Source: Parvularcula bermudensis HTCC2503 (GTDB lineage Bacteria > Pseudomonadota > Alphaproteobacteria > Caulobacterales > Parvularculaceae). Taken from it: DNA of 64,000 bases. The stretch spans positions 2,644,501 to 2,708,500 of the forward strand of contig NC_014414.1 of assembly GCF_000152825.2 (NCBI RefSeq), written 5' to 3'. The position numbers and the translations under genes were made by a program. This document shows, piece by piece, positions 26,899-36,518 of the stretch. The stretch's first letter is position 1; every line of letters starts with the position of its first letter. The notes under the pieces were generated by a model. The model was not told where the DNA came from. It saw only the letters and a program-made list of their open reading frames with translations, and did not search any database.

Positions 26899-27846
26899 AT
26901 GGTCGCGCCGCCTCCCTCCTCCGCCGCCGCCTGGCCCGTATTGACGGCTGCCTTTCTGCGTCACCTTGAGACCCAGACAAGAGCCAGTCCCTACACGATC
27001 AGAAACTATCGGCAGACGATCGACCGGTTTTCGGATTTCGCGCGACGTCATCGCGGGGGTGAGGTCGACCTGGTCGATATTGCGCGCTGGCGAACGGCCG
27101 ATTTCCGCGCTTTTCTCGCCGATCGCCGCGCTGAGGGGATCGCCCCGCCGACCCTCAGGCTCGACCTATCGGCGCTGAAGCAATTATTTCGTTTTATCGA
27201 TCGCCGCACGGGCAGCGAAACGACCCCGCTTTATGCGTTAAGAACGCCAAAGGCACCGCGGCGCCTGCCCCGACCGATCGGTCAGGCCCCGGCCTTGGCC
27301 CTGGCTGAGGCCGCCGAGCACACCCAAGACTGGACGGTGCACCGGGATCGCGCCCTCTTCGCCCTTCTCTACGGGGCCGGGCTGCGCCTCTCTGAGGCCC
27401 TCGCCCTCGATCGTCGGGATCTCCCGCCAAGGGGGGTGTCCCTAAGGGTCCTCGGAAAAGGCGCCAAGATGCGCGATGTTCCATTGCTCGATGTCGTCCG
27501 CACAAGAATAGACACCTATCTCGATCATCGAGACAAGGCGATACCGGGCAACACAGCGCCCGCCCTGTTCCTCGGGGCCAAGGGCCGGCGGCTGTCCCCA
27601 GGGGTGGCGCAACGCGCCTTACGGCGGGAGCGGGCCACGCTTGGCCTGTCGGACGATGCCACGCCCCACGCCCTGCGCCATGCCTTTGCCACCCATTTAT
27701 TGGCGGCCGGTACGGATCTCAGAACCCTCCAGACATTGCTCGGCCATAGCTCGTTGAAGACCACGCAAGGATACACCGAGATCGATGCCGGTCGACTGCT
27801 GGCGGTCCATGCCGCGGCCCATCCGCGAGGCAGATCGTCAGACTAG
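26899..27846 (+). CDS. xerC: tyrosine recombinase XerC
   Basis: 315 residues, chromosome dimer resolution recombinase acting with XerD at dif. N-terminal SAM-like DNA-binding domain (residues ~15-105), catalytic domain after. The catalytic set is present: Arg163 (GAGLRLSEAL), Lys in GKGAKMRDVP, His257 and Arg260 (PHALRHAFATHLL), His283 (LLGHSSL) and nucleophile Tyr292 (TTQGYTEID). It matches XerC in length and in sequence flavour; XerD is not in the window. No phage or integron genes or att-like repeats flank it, so it is not a mobile-element integrase. No clear Shine-Dalgarno precedes the ATG. Confidence 0.92.
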   Translation: MVAPPPSSAAAWPVLTAAFLRHLETQTRASPYTIRNYRQTIDRFSDFARRHRGGEVDLVDIARWRTADFRAFLADRRAEGIAPPTLRLDLSALKQLFRFIDRRTGSETTPLYALRTPKAPRRLPRPIGQAPALALAEAAEHTQDWTVHRDRALFALLYGAGLRLSEALALDRRDLPPRGVSLRVLGKGAKMRDVPLLDVVRTRIDTYLDHRDKAIPGNTAPALFLGAKGRRLSPGVAQRALRRERATLGLSDDATPHALRHAFATHLLAAGTDLRTLQTLLGHSSLKTTQGYTEIDAGRLLAVHAAAHPRGRSSD

Positions 27847-27945
27847 ATCCATTTAACGTCAATAATAGTCGTGAAACGTGTCTGGGGCTATATTCTATCG
27901 CCTTTTCTCCTCGCGAATCTGCGCCTGCATTTTCTTGAATATGCG

Positions 27946-28857
27946 CTAGTCGCTGATCTGTCCGAAAGCATCGTGCTCAGGGGTCTGACCATGAAGATCC
28001 TGCTTGAGGATAACATCCGCCCCCGGCACTTCTTCGCGAAGCTTGAGGTCGACACGGTCGGCAATTTCCTGGGCATGCTTCAAGGTTAAATGGGGATCGA
28101 GCTCCAAATGACCTTGAATATAGGTCGTCGGCCCAGCCTTCCGCGTTCTTACGGCATGAACCCCCGCAACCTCGGGGTCGGCGGTGATGATACGCAGGAT
28201 TTTCGCCCGTTCCGCCGCCGACACCTCCTCGTCCATCAATTGCGGCAGGGCACGCCGGGCGATGGAGATCACCGACCAGAAGAGAAACCCGGCCGCAAGG
28301 ACACCGGCGACCCCGTCGGCCCAGAGGATCCCGAACCGCCCGGTCAATATGACCGCCAATAGGATCCCAGCATTGGCGATGAAATCGCCAAGATAATGCG
28401 CCCGATCGCTTTCGGTCGCGAGGGAGGTGGACCGGGAGAGGGCAAAGGTTTGGAACGCGACCAGGAGCAAGGTCGCCCCGATCGAGGCCACCATGACTTG
28501 GATCGCCAAATTGGCGTGGGCGAGCGGCGCCGGGTCGATCAGCGCCCTGATCGATTCGACCAAGACAAAGACGGCCGACCCGGTGATCATCACCAATTGC
28601 ACGAGGGATGAGATCGCTTCGGCCTTGGCGTGGCCGAAGCGGTGGTTCTCATCGGGGGGTTGGGCCGCAATCCGTACACCAAGAAACGCAATCAGGCTCG
28701 CCAGGAGGTCAAGCAGACTGTCGGCAAGAGAGCCGAGCATCGCCACCGACCCCGTCTCGATCCATGCCGCAGCTTTTAGAATGACGAGGAGTGTCGCGAC
28801 GAAAGCCGCCGCGCCCGTCGCCAGGCTTGGCCAGGATATGCCGCTCCGCTCGCTCAT
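27946..28857 (-). CDS. cation diffusion facilitator family transporter (FieF-like)
   Basis: 303 residues: six membrane helices, then a cytoplasmic CDF C-terminal domain from about residue 210. The transport metal site shows the DxxxD of helix 2 (LADSLLD) and HxxxD of helix 5 (HYLGDF), which is the Asp-Asp-His-Asp set of FieF/YiiP and fits Zn2+/Fe2+/Cd2+ export against protons. The C-terminal domain has HLELDPHLTLKHAQEIADRV, with the typical His/Asp metal ligands. Its ATG overlaps the ispA stop (ATGA at 28857-28854). Metal specificity remains open. Confidence 0.92.
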   Translation of the reverse strand: MSERSGISWPSLATGAAAFVATLLVILKAAAWIETGSVAMLGSLADSLLDLLASLIAFLGVRIAAQPPDENHRFGHAKAEAISSLVQLVMITGSAVFVLVESIRALIDPAPLAHANLAIQVMVASIGATLLLVAFQTFALSRSTSLATESDRAHYLGDFIANAGILLAVILTGRFGILWADGVAGVLAAGFLFWSVISIARRALPQLMDEEVSAAERAKILRIITADPEVAGVHAVRTRKAGPTTYIQGHLELDPHLTLKHAQEIADRVDLKLREEVPGADVILKQDLHGQTPEHDAFGQISD

Positions 28858-29744
28858 GTCGATCGGGACGCCAATTGGCCTGCCACGGCCCGAAGGCGGT
28901 CGGCCCGCGGCCCCAAGCCGGCCAGAGCGGCGAGGGCAGCCGCCGTAAGCGCCGAAACCCGGTCCCGCGCCCCGGCAAGACCGAGAAGAGACACAAAAGT
29001 CGCCTTGCCCGCGGCGCCATCAACGCCCGCAGGTTTACCCAATTCGGCGCTCGACGCGGTCTCGTCGAGAATATCGTCGACGACCTGAAACGCTTCCCCC
29101 ACCGCCGCAGCATACTGGCGCAATGCGGCTTCATCCGACGGCGCCGCAGCCCCGACGATCGCCCCCATGACCGCAGCGGCCTCAATCAGCGCCCCGGTCT
29201 TGCGGCGCTGGATCCCCACTATGGCCGCTTCATCGCCGCCATCGGGATAAAGATCCATCATCTGGCCGCCAACCATCCCCCCTGAGCCCGCCGCCAGGGC
29301 CAGCTCTCGAACAAGGCGGCAGGCCGTCGGCGCCGTATATGTCCCCTCTTCGGTGAGAAGCGCAAAGGCATCGGTGAGCAGCCCATCACCGGCGAGGATA
29401 GCGATGGCCTCGTCATAGGCCTTATGGACACTGGGCCGTCCCCGGCGGGTGTCCGCATCGTCCATGGCGGGAAGGTCGTCGTGAATCAGCGAATAGCAAT
29501 GCACCATTTCGATCGCCGTTGCCGCGGGCAGCGCCGCCTCATCGTCCGCGCCGAAAATCGACGCCGCTTCGAGGACGAGAAAGGGTCTGAGGCGCTTGCC
29601 CCCGCCCAAGGCCCCATGGGCCATCGCCGCGCGCAGGCGCCCCAGGGCCGGCGACTCCGTCCGATTGATAACAAGCCGATTTTCTAGGCTTTTGGTAACC
29701 AAGTTCGCACGGGTTATGAGATAATCGGAAAGGGTATCTGACAT
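28854..29744 (-). CDS. ispA: farnesyl diphosphate synthase (short-chain polyprenyl synthase)
   Basis: 296 residues. The first Asp-rich motif is HDDLPAMDDADTRRG with the DDLPxMDD insertion typical of bacterial IspA. The second reads FQVVDDILD. GGKRLRPFL and MVHCYSLIHDD match IspA at the substrate pocket. It condenses IPP with DMAPP/GPP for ubiquinone, undecaprenyl and hopanoid precursors. ATG 29744 is used (AAGGGA upstream); the open frame extends to 30065 but overlaps tamA. It is usually linked to dxs or exonuclease VII small subunit (xseB); neither is here. It is coupled by ATGA to the CDF transporter. Confidence 0.92.
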   Translation of the reverse strand: MSDTLSDYLITRANLVTKSLENRLVINRTESPALGRLRAAMAHGALGGGKRLRPFLVLEAASIFGADDEAALPAATAIEMVHCYSLIHDDLPAMDDADTRRGRPSVHKAYDEAIAILAGDGLLTDAFALLTEEGTYTAPTACRLVRELALAAGSGGMVGGQMMDLYPDGGDEAAIVGIQRRKTGALIEAAAVMGAIVGAAAPSDEAALRQYAAAVGEAFQVVDDILDETASSAELGKPAGVDGAAGKATFVSLLGLAGARDRVSALTAAALAALAGLGPRADRLRAVAGQLASRST

Positions 29745-29819
29745 GGTCAGTCCCTTTTTCGAACTATATCGGTGGGTCAAGGCAGGTCCCGTCTCTATCC
29801 GCCATAAAACAGGCCTAAT

Positions 29820-31679
29820 GTGAGTAAAAAATCGATCAGTCATTGTGCGATTGTTGGGGGCCTTATCCTTCCCGTTGCCCTTTTCGCCTCTTCTGCGTCG
29901 GGAACATTGGTCCGCGATCTCGAGATCGCCGTTACCATTGAAGGTGTCGACGATTCCGATCTGCGAGGCGATCTGCGTGCCTTGAGCGTCGTGATCAATC
30001 GCGATGAGGAAGAGCGCTTCACCGCCCTTGCGCCCCTGCGGCGCGCCGTCGCCAGCGATGCGCAAAAAATGAAGCAGGCGCTGCTCTCCTTGGGATATTA
30101 CGCCGCGACGGTGGAGCCCAAGCTCACCCGCGCCGGTCTTGATGTCGACATTACCTATCTCATCGCCCCCGGCGAGCGTTTTGAGATCACCGACTACCGG
30201 ATCGATTACACCGACCCTCAGGGGGAAGCGAGACCGGCCTCCCTCTCAGAGATCCCCGGCCTGACCCTGGACGGCGACCCGACGGGAGACCGGTTGAAGG
30301 GGCTTGGCGACAAGCTCATCAGCTATCTTTGGAACAACGGATACCCTCGGGCGGAAATCCGCCGAGATTATGTTGCGGCAAATTTCGGCGCCGGGACGGC
30401 AAGTGCCGTCTATGACGTCACCACAGGCCCCAGAGCCAGCTATGGCGACATCCGGGTCAGCGGCAATGAGCGCACCAAGGACAGCCACATCAAGGCTTAT
30501 TTCCGTGAGGACGAGGGCGCGCTCTATCAACGCCGCGCGATCGATGCGTATAGAGATGCCCTTTCCCGCACCAGCCTCTTCCGTGAGGTCTCCGTCCAGC
30601 CCGCCCCGCCGCTCGAGGGCGGACGCACCGACCTTTTGGTCGAAGTGGCCGAGCGCCCCCATCGCACCATCGGCGGGGGGCTCAGCTTTGCCACCGATGT
30701 CGGCATTGGGGCGACCGCCTCGTGGGAGAACCGCAATACGTTCCGCGGCGGCGAGCTTCTCTCCGTCACCCTTGAAGCCTCTCAGCCCGAACAGCAATTC
30801 GGGCTCCTCTACGAGGATCCGCTTCCCCGTTTTCCGGGGGCGTGGAACGCGACGGCGCTGTTCCTCAACGAACAGACCGACGCCTATGAGGCGGTCACAG
30901 GCAAGGTCGGCACCGGCATCGAGCGAACCTTCCGTGAGGATCGACTTCGTTTGAGTGCGAATATTCAGTACACCTATTCAGATATTACGGATCTGTCCGA
31001 CCCCGATTTTCCCGAGGGACGATCGGAGACGGTCCAATTCCTCTCCTTTCCCCTGCGCGCGCAGTATAACAATGCCGATGACGAGTTAAATCCAACCACT
31101 GGATTTAGCGCCGGGGCCACCGTCACCCCCTTTGTCGGCGATCTCCAGTTCAACCGCGTGACCCTTTCCGGTGCGACCCGACACAGCTTCGGCGAGGATC
31201 GGTTCATCCTGGCAGGGCGCGGCCTTGTCGGCGCGACCCTCGGGGCGAGCGGTACAGACCTCCCCGCCACTGAACGCTTTTACGCCGGCGGCGGCGGCTC
31301 GGTCCGCGGCTATGCGTATCAAGAGGCCGGACCGATCAATATCGAAACCGGCAACCCGACGGGGGGAGCCTCGATTACGGAGCTGAACCTTGAAGGCCGG
31401 GTCATGGTGCGGGAAAATATTCAGCTTGCTGTCTTTGCCGATGCCGGCACCGTGTTCGAGAGCGAAACGCCTGACTTCTCTGGGGACACCCTGGTCGGGG
31501 CCGGGATCGGCGTGCGCTATATGAGCCCCATTGGTCCGGTCCGCCTCGATGTGGCAACGCCCCTCGATCGTCGCCGCCTTACCGGCCTCCGCCCGAACGA
31601 TGAGGGCGATCTGGTCGAGCAGACCGTCTTTCAGGACGATGTCATCCAAGTCTATATTGCCCTAGGACAACCGTTTTAA
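29820..31679 (+). CDS. tamA: TamA, outer-membrane autotransporter-assembly component (Omp85 family)
   Basis: 619 residues beginning at a GTG. A signal peptide spans about residues 1-28 (cleavage near SSASG). POTRA domains follow to about residue 270. A 16-stranded Omp85 barrel then ends in Phe, as outer-membrane barrels do (ALGQPF). GGSVRGYAYQE is the conserved VRGF/Y loop-6 motif. TamA works with TamB to help outer-membrane protein assembly and lipid transport. The stop overlaps the tamB ATG by one base (TAATG at 31677-31681). The 75-base gap to ispA is divergent. The Shine-Dalgarno is weak. Confidence 0.93.
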   Translation: MSKKSISHCAIVGGLILPVALFASSASGTLVRDLEIAVTIEGVDDSDLRGDLRALSVVINRDEEERFTALAPLRRAVASDAQKMKQALLSLGYYAATVEPKLTRAGLDVDITYLIAPGERFEITDYRIDYTDPQGEARPASLSEIPGLTLDGDPTGDRLKGLGDKLISYLWNNGYPRAEIRRDYVAANFGAGTASAVYDVTTGPRASYGDIRVSGNERTKDSHIKAYFREDEGALYQRRAIDAYRDALSRTSLFREVSVQPAPPLEGGRTDLLVEVAERPHRTIGGGLSFATDVGIGATASWENRNTFRGGELLSVTLEASQPEQQFGLLYEDPLPRFPGAWNATALFLNEQTDAYEAVTGKVGTGIERTFREDRLRLSANIQYTYSDITDLSDPDFPEGRSETVQFLSFPLRAQYNNADDELNPTTGFSAGATVTPFVGDLQFNRVTLSGATRHSFGEDRFILAGRGLVGATLGASGTDLPATERFYAGGGGSVRGYAYQEAGPINIETGNPTGGASITELNLEGRVMVRENIQLAVFADAGTVFESETPDFSGDTLVGAGIGVRYMSPIGPVRLDVATPLDRRRLTGLRPNDEGDLVEQTVFQDDVIQVYIALGQPF

Positions 31680-34600
31680 TGTTGCGTGTTCTGACTTTCG
31701 TCGCCTGCGTAATCGGCGCTCTCTTGCTGCTGCTCCTGGCCACCGTTTTCGTCCTGCCAAAGACTGGGCCTGGGCGGGACCTCATCAATTCGATCGTTGA
31801 ACCGAAAATTATCGATCTTGCCGACGCGCAGCTCGGTAGCGATCTAAGCTATGATGGAATCAAGGGCGCCCTTCCTGGTGAGATCATCATCGACAATATC
31901 GTCCTCTCTCAGGAGGGGGAGCGGTGGCTCACCGCTGAACGGCTGGTCCTGCGATGGTCCCCCTTCGCCTTGATCCGTCGCAAGGTTGTCGTGCAGGAGC
32001 TCGAAGGCCAGGCCATCACCGTCTATCGTCAGCCCACCCTTCCCGAGCGCCCCGCCCCTGAGGCGGAGGAGCAGCAGAGGGACGACGTCAGTCTCCCCTC
32101 CTTCGACGTGCAACGGCTGGCGCTGACTGATCTGTCGATCCGCGAGGCCGTACTGGGTGAGCGATACGACCTGACCCTGGTTCTCTCTGCCAAAGGGGCG
32201 GGGCAGACCTTGGAGGGGAAAGCCGCCCTCGACACCGAAAGCGGCAGCGATCGGCTCAGGCTGTCCGGCGCCTTTACCGGGACCCGTCTCAATCTCACAT
32301 TATCCGGCAATTCCGCCGCCGATGGCCTTCTGACCACCGCCATTGGCGCAGAGGCGCCCATCGTCATTGCCCTCTCCGGAGAGGGGCCCCTGACCCAATT
32401 CGCCGGTAAGCTTAAGGCCGAGATTGGCGATTATGGCCGGGCCGAGGGCACCCTTTTAGGAGACCTTCAAACCCTTAATGGCGTCAACCTCACCCTGACC
32501 GCGTCCCCGGGCCGCCTTGCCCCGGCCCCGACCGAGCAAATCCTTGGCGACAGCGCGCGGATCACCGCGGCGGCCCGGCGCGAAGGCCAGACCATCACCG
32601 TCGATATCGAGGAAATTGACGGGCGCTTCGGACGCATTACGGGCACAGTAAAGCTCGATGCCGAGACCGAAAACGACCGACAGGTGGTTGCCGATCTTCG
32701 CGGCGAGCTGTCCACCGCCCTCGCCACGGATTATGGGGCCGAAATTGTCGCCGGTCCCTTGTCGTTGCAAGCGACCGCGACCCTTGGCGACCAGGTCACG
32801 CGTTTTGCGGGATTGTTCACCACCGCTATCGGGACCCTTACCGTTCAAGAGGGCCTGTCGGGCGGGGACCGCCTGTTCGATGGTCTGGTCACCGTCGACC
32901 TTAAGCGCGCGCCCGTTGAGGTGCCGCAGATCGGGCCCCTTCTCGACGAAGGGGTCACGGCGCGCACCTCCCTCTCTGTCGGGCAAGATCTGGTGATCGA
33001 AGCCGACGCAATCCGCCTGGTGGCGGGCGGGACCGCCCCCCTGCGCCTCAGTGCGGAGGGCCAAGCGCGCTACGCCGTCGATGGTGGGGCCTTTGCCGCG
33101 GATCTTCGCCTCAACGCCGATGCGGCGGCGGCGGCGCTGTTGCTGAGCAGTGACGTTGTCGAGGGGCCCCTCACCACAACCCTTGTGGCCGAGGGGACGA
33201 CAGACAGCTTTACCCTGGAGGCCGATGCCGCCATTCCAGCGGGCCAGCTCGGCGGAGAGCCCTTCGCGGCGGGACGATTGCGGGCGGATCTGACCGGACT
33301 GCCTCTCCAGCCTCGGGGCGAGGTGCGCCTCTCTTCAACCGATCAGTCCTATGACGGTCGGGCCGTCCTTACCGCGACCGGTGACCGCATTACAGTGGAA
33401 CAATTGCGGTTTCGCGGCGGCGATCTGGTCATATCGGGTCAGGGGGCGGTGACCCCCTCCCCCCTCACCGCCGCGGCGGAGTTGAGCATCGATGCAGGAG
33501 ATGGCGCGGCCTTGATCACCGGCGAAACGCTGGTGGGACGGGCCGACCTTACCCTTAATTACGATGCGGGCGGCAGTCGGCTTGCCGCCAATGCAGATCT
33601 CAATGCCTTTGGCTATGGGCCGGTTTCGGCGGACAGCCTCGCATTACGGGCGTTAGGTCCCCTCAACGCCATCGCCTATGACCTCAGGGGCCAGAATCTT
33701 TCCCTTCCCTCCGCGTTCCTCGCTCGCCTTTCGGCCAGTGGTCAAGCCGACATCGATGAGGACGGCCCGCGGGTGATAGGGATCGAGACCTTCAGCACAG
33801 CGCTTAACGAAGACACCGAGCCCAATCGGATTACTCTCCTGGCCCCGACGCAAGTGACGATCGGCGAGGCCATCACCATTGCGCCGACCCGAATCGACTG
33901 GCTTGCTGAGGGCACGCTCTCCCTGTCCGGCAGCTATGCGGCGCAACGCTGGCAGGCGGCGGTCACCGCAAGGGACATCGCCGTTCCCGCCCTGACCAGC
34001 CCCGTGAGCGCCGATATTGCCGTCGATACATCCACTTCCCCGATCGCCCGCGCCGAGCTGACTAGCACGGTGAGCCCGGAGGATGAGGATCAACTCTATC
34101 GTCTGGGTGCCGAAGCCATATGGGATGGGCGCACCTTTGGGGTCGATGCGACGGTCACCCCCGAAAATGGCGCACCGCTGATCACCGTGGATATTGGAGT
34201 GCCCCTCGACCTGACCCGGGGGGAGAGCCTTGGCCTCGTCCTGCCCGACCGCCCCCTCACCGGCACCATCGCGGCGGAGGGGACCATCGATCCACTCTAT
34301 GCGTTCATTCCGGCCATCCCCCCCTATCTGACCGGTGACTTATCGGCCCAAATTGCCCTTGAGGGGACACCGCAGGCCCCCGGCGCCTCGGGCCAGATCC
34401 GGCTCGAAGGCGGACGGGTGGAGGAGCCGCAGGTCGGGCTGACACTGACCGACCTCCGCGGCACCATCGACTTTGCCTATCGCGATCAGGCGGCCCGCGG
34501 CACGATCGACCTTACCGGCTCGGGGGTGAATGGCCGGGCGGATGCGTTTCGGCTCACCGGCACGGTCGATACCACGCCGAGCGATCCGCGGGTCGACGCG

Positions 34601-35569
34601 CGCCTCATTTTGGCCGATGCCACCTTGATCGACAGCCGTGATCTCGAACTGCGCACCGATGCGGATTTGACCCTCGCCGGCCCGTTCACCGATCTCTCGC
34701 TCAGCGGGTCGATCACGCTCGACGAAGTCTATGCGACGATCCCCGAGACCGAAGGCGGCGGTGGTCCCTCCTATCGTGAGGTTGAGGTGGTGCGGGTCGA
34801 TGGTCCCAATCCGGAAGCCCCGACCCTCGACGACCCGGTCACGACCGAGCCCGCATTTAACCTTGCCCTCGATATCGATGTCAACGCGAACAACCGGATC
34901 TTCATCCGTGGGCGCGGCCTCAACAGCGAATGGGCCACCAATCTGCAGATCGATGGGTCTGCCAGTGCGCCGATTTTGACTGGATCGATCCGGGCCCTCG
35001 ATGGGACATTCGATTTCGCCGGGCGGATTTTCGATCTTCAGGACAGCCGGATTGTCTTCAACCGTGTCCCGCCGGATCAAGCGGTCCTCGATGCGCGTGC
35101 GCGCTATGAGGCCGAGGAGGTCGTTGCCTTCATCAATGTCGAAGGGAAGGCGACGGATCCGCAGATCAGCCTCACCTCAACGCCGCCGCGTCCACAGGAG
35201 GACATTCTCGCCCTGGTCCTGTTCGGCAAAAGCCCCACCGAACTCAGCGCGCTTGAGTCGCTGCAAATCGCCAATTCCATTTCGCGGATCACCGGCGGGC
35301 CGAGCCTTGGCGGGGGCGGCCGGGGGGGCCTGCAATCGGCCCTTGGCCTCGATGCGCTCTCCATCGGCGTCGGCGATGGCGGCGGCGCCGAAGTCGCGGT
35401 GGGAAAATATTTATCCGATGACGTTTATGTCAGTGCGCGACGCTCCTCCACCGGCACGGATACGGAGGTGACGCTGACATATGAGGTAACCGATCATATC
35501 ACTGTCGAGAGCACGCTTGAGCCGAACGGCGCGCAGAGTGTTTCCGCCAATTACAAGCGGGACTACTGA
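31679..35569 (+). CDS. tamB: TamB, translocation and assembly module protein
   Basis: 1296 residues with an N-terminal anchor (about 5-26) and a very long periplasmic beta-helix/taco rod. The TamB (DUF490) C-terminal domain runs over the last ~350 residues (RGRGLNSEWATNLQIDGSASAP, LALVLFGKSPTELS, VGKYLSDDVYVSARRSSTGTDTEV) and closes in an aromatic (NYKRDY). The rod is thought to let lipids or unfolded proteins cross the periplasm and to contact TamA POTRA domains. It is coupled to tamA by TAATG. The exosortase reading frame opens inside its last 53 bases. Confidence 0.93.
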   Translation: MLRVLTFVACVIGALLLLLLATVFVLPKTGPGRDLINSIVEPKIIDLADAQLGSDLSYDGIKGALPGEIIIDNIVLSQEGERWLTAERLVLRWSPFALIRRKVVVQELEGQAITVYRQPTLPERPAPEAEEQQRDDVSLPSFDVQRLALTDLSIREAVLGERYDLTLVLSAKGAGQTLEGKAALDTESGSDRLRLSGAFTGTRLNLTLSGNSAADGLLTTAIGAEAPIVIALSGEGPLTQFAGKLKAEIGDYGRAEGTLLGDLQTLNGVNLTLTASPGRLAPAPTEQILGDSARITAAARREGQTITVDIEEIDGRFGRITGTVKLDAETENDRQVVADLRGELSTALATDYGAEIVAGPLSLQATATLGDQVTRFAGLFTTAIGTLTVQEGLSGGDRLFDGLVTVDLKRAPVEVPQIGPLLDEGVTARTSLSVGQDLVIEADAIRLVAGGTAPLRLSAEGQARYAVDGGAFAADLRLNADAAAAALLLSSDVVEGPLTTTLVAEGTTDSFTLEADAAIPAGQLGGEPFAAGRLRADLTGLPLQPRGEVRLSSTDQSYDGRAVLTATGDRITVEQLRFRGGDLVISGQGAVTPSPLTAAAELSIDAGDGAALITGETLVGRADLTLNYDAGGSRLAANADLNAFGYGPVSADSLALRALGPLNAIAYDLRGQNLSLPSAFLARLSASGQADIDEDGPRVIGIETFSTALNEDTEPNRITLLAPTQVTIGEAITIAPTRIDWLAEGTLSLSGSYAAQRWQAAVTARDIAVPALTSPVSADIAVDTSTSPIARAELTSTVSPEDEDQLYRLGAEAIWDGRTFGVDATVTPENGAPLITVDIGVPLDLTRGESLGLVLPDRPLTGTIAAEGTIDPLYAFIPAIPPYLTGDLSAQIALEGTPQAPGASGQIRLEGGRVEEPQVGLTLTDLRGTIDFAYRDQAARGTIDLTGSGVNGRADAFRLTGTVDTTPSDPRVDARLILADATLIDSRDLELRTDADLTLAGPFTDLSLSGSITLDEVYATIPETEGGGGPSYREVEVVRVDGPNPEAPTLDDPVTTEPAFNLALDIDVNANNRIFIRGRGLNSEWATNLQIDGSASAPILTGSIRALDGTFDFAGRIFDLQDSRIVFNRVPPDQAVLDARARYEAEEVVAFINVEGKATDPQISLTSTPPRPQEDILALVLFGKSPTELSALESLQIANSISRITGGPSLGGGGRGGLQSALGLDALSIGVGDGGGAEVAVGKYLSDDVYVSARRSSTGTDTEVTLTYEVTDHITVESTLEPNGAQSVSANYKRDY

Positions 35570-36518
35570 GCGACCGGATCGGCGCCGCCGCCCGATTGGA
35601 GGCTGGCGCCGTTGGGGGGGGGCCTTTCCGGCGCTGGTGATCGGTTTGGCAGGGCTGCTGATCCTCTTGCGCCCTGGCTTTGTCCATATGGTCGGTGTGT
35701 GGCTCTCCTCCCCCACCTATCACCACGGGGCCCTCGTGCCGTTTGCCAGCCTGGCCATAATCGCCGATGGGTGGCGACGGGAGGAGGTTTTCGCCCCCTA
35801 CCCGCCGGCCCTCCTCGCGATCGCCGTCGCGGCCGCCCTTTATGCCGGAGGGAACATGATGGATGTCGCCTTGGGCCAGCATCTCGCCATTGCCCTTGGC
35901 CTTGCCTCCCTCGCGGCACTCTTCCTTGGACGATCTTTTGCGATCCGCCACCGCTTCGCCCTTGGCCTATTGGTGATGATGGTCCCGGTGGGGGAGGAAC
36001 TCGTCCCCACGCTTCAAACGGTGACCGCCTTTGGGATCATGGCGGGTCTCTCCGCTTTGGATATTCCCGCTATCCGTGAGGGACTGCTCATCAGGACCGG
36101 CGCGGGAGATTTTCTTGTCGCCGAGGCCTGCGCCGGTCTTCGTTTTTTGATGGCCACGATCGTCACTGGCTCGATCCTCGCGCGATATGTCTTCAAGGAT
36201 GTCCGACGCCAGATCGGTTTTCTCTTCTTATGCCTTTTCATCCCCGTCCTTGCCAATATTCTGCGGGCGACGGCCACGGTTGCCGTGGCAAGCTGGACGG
36301 ATATGACGGTGGCGGCGGGGCTTGATCATATGATCTATGGCTGGGGCTTTTTTTTCGTTATTCTCGCCACTCTTGTTGGACTTGGTCTTGTCTTGGCTGA
36401 GGAGGGGGCACCCTCCCCGCCAGACCCGCCGATTGTTCCCGCCGCGGCGGGGGTGGGTCGCGTCATCTGGATCAGCACGGCGGCACTGGCCCTGATGTTC
36501 TTTGCAAGGATTGTATAG
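35517..36518 (+). CDS. exosortase (XrtA-like transpeptidase)
   Basis: Up to 333 residues from TTG 35517, overlapping tamB by 53 bases. GTG 35538 is an alternative start, and the N-terminus is uncertain. It is a polytopic membrane protein, about eight helices, with a basic N-terminus. The catalytic triad of the exosortase family is visible: Cys205 in VAEACAGLRFL (usual EACSGIR), Arg250 in ANILRAT and His271 in LDHMIYGW. TYHHGALVPF and DIPAIREG are also family signatures. Exosortases cut a C-terminal PEP-CTERM-like signal and transfer the protein to the surface. Its stop abuts the amidotransferase ATG directly. No candidate sorting-signal protein is seen in the window. Confidence 0.9.
   Translation: MSRTARRVFPPITSGTTERPDRRRRPIGGWRRWGGAFPALVIGLAGLLILLRPGFVHMVGVWLSSPTYHHGALVPFASLAIIADGWRREEVFAPYPPALLAIAVAAALYAGGNMMDVALGQHLAIALGLASLAALFLGRSFAIRHRFALGLLVMMVPVGEELVPTLQTVTAFGIMAGLSALDIPAIREGLLIRTGAGDFLVAEACAGLRFLMATIVTGSILARYVFKDVRRQIGFLFLCLFIPVLANILRATATVAVASWTDMTVAAGLDHMIYGWGFFFVILATLVGLGLVLAEEGAPSPPDPPIVPAAAGVGRVIWISTAALALMFFARIV

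Noticed and set aside
26899-27846. Phage or integron integrase
   Set aside because: Length, motifs and neighbourhood fit XerC, and no att repeats, phage genes or compositional change are seen.
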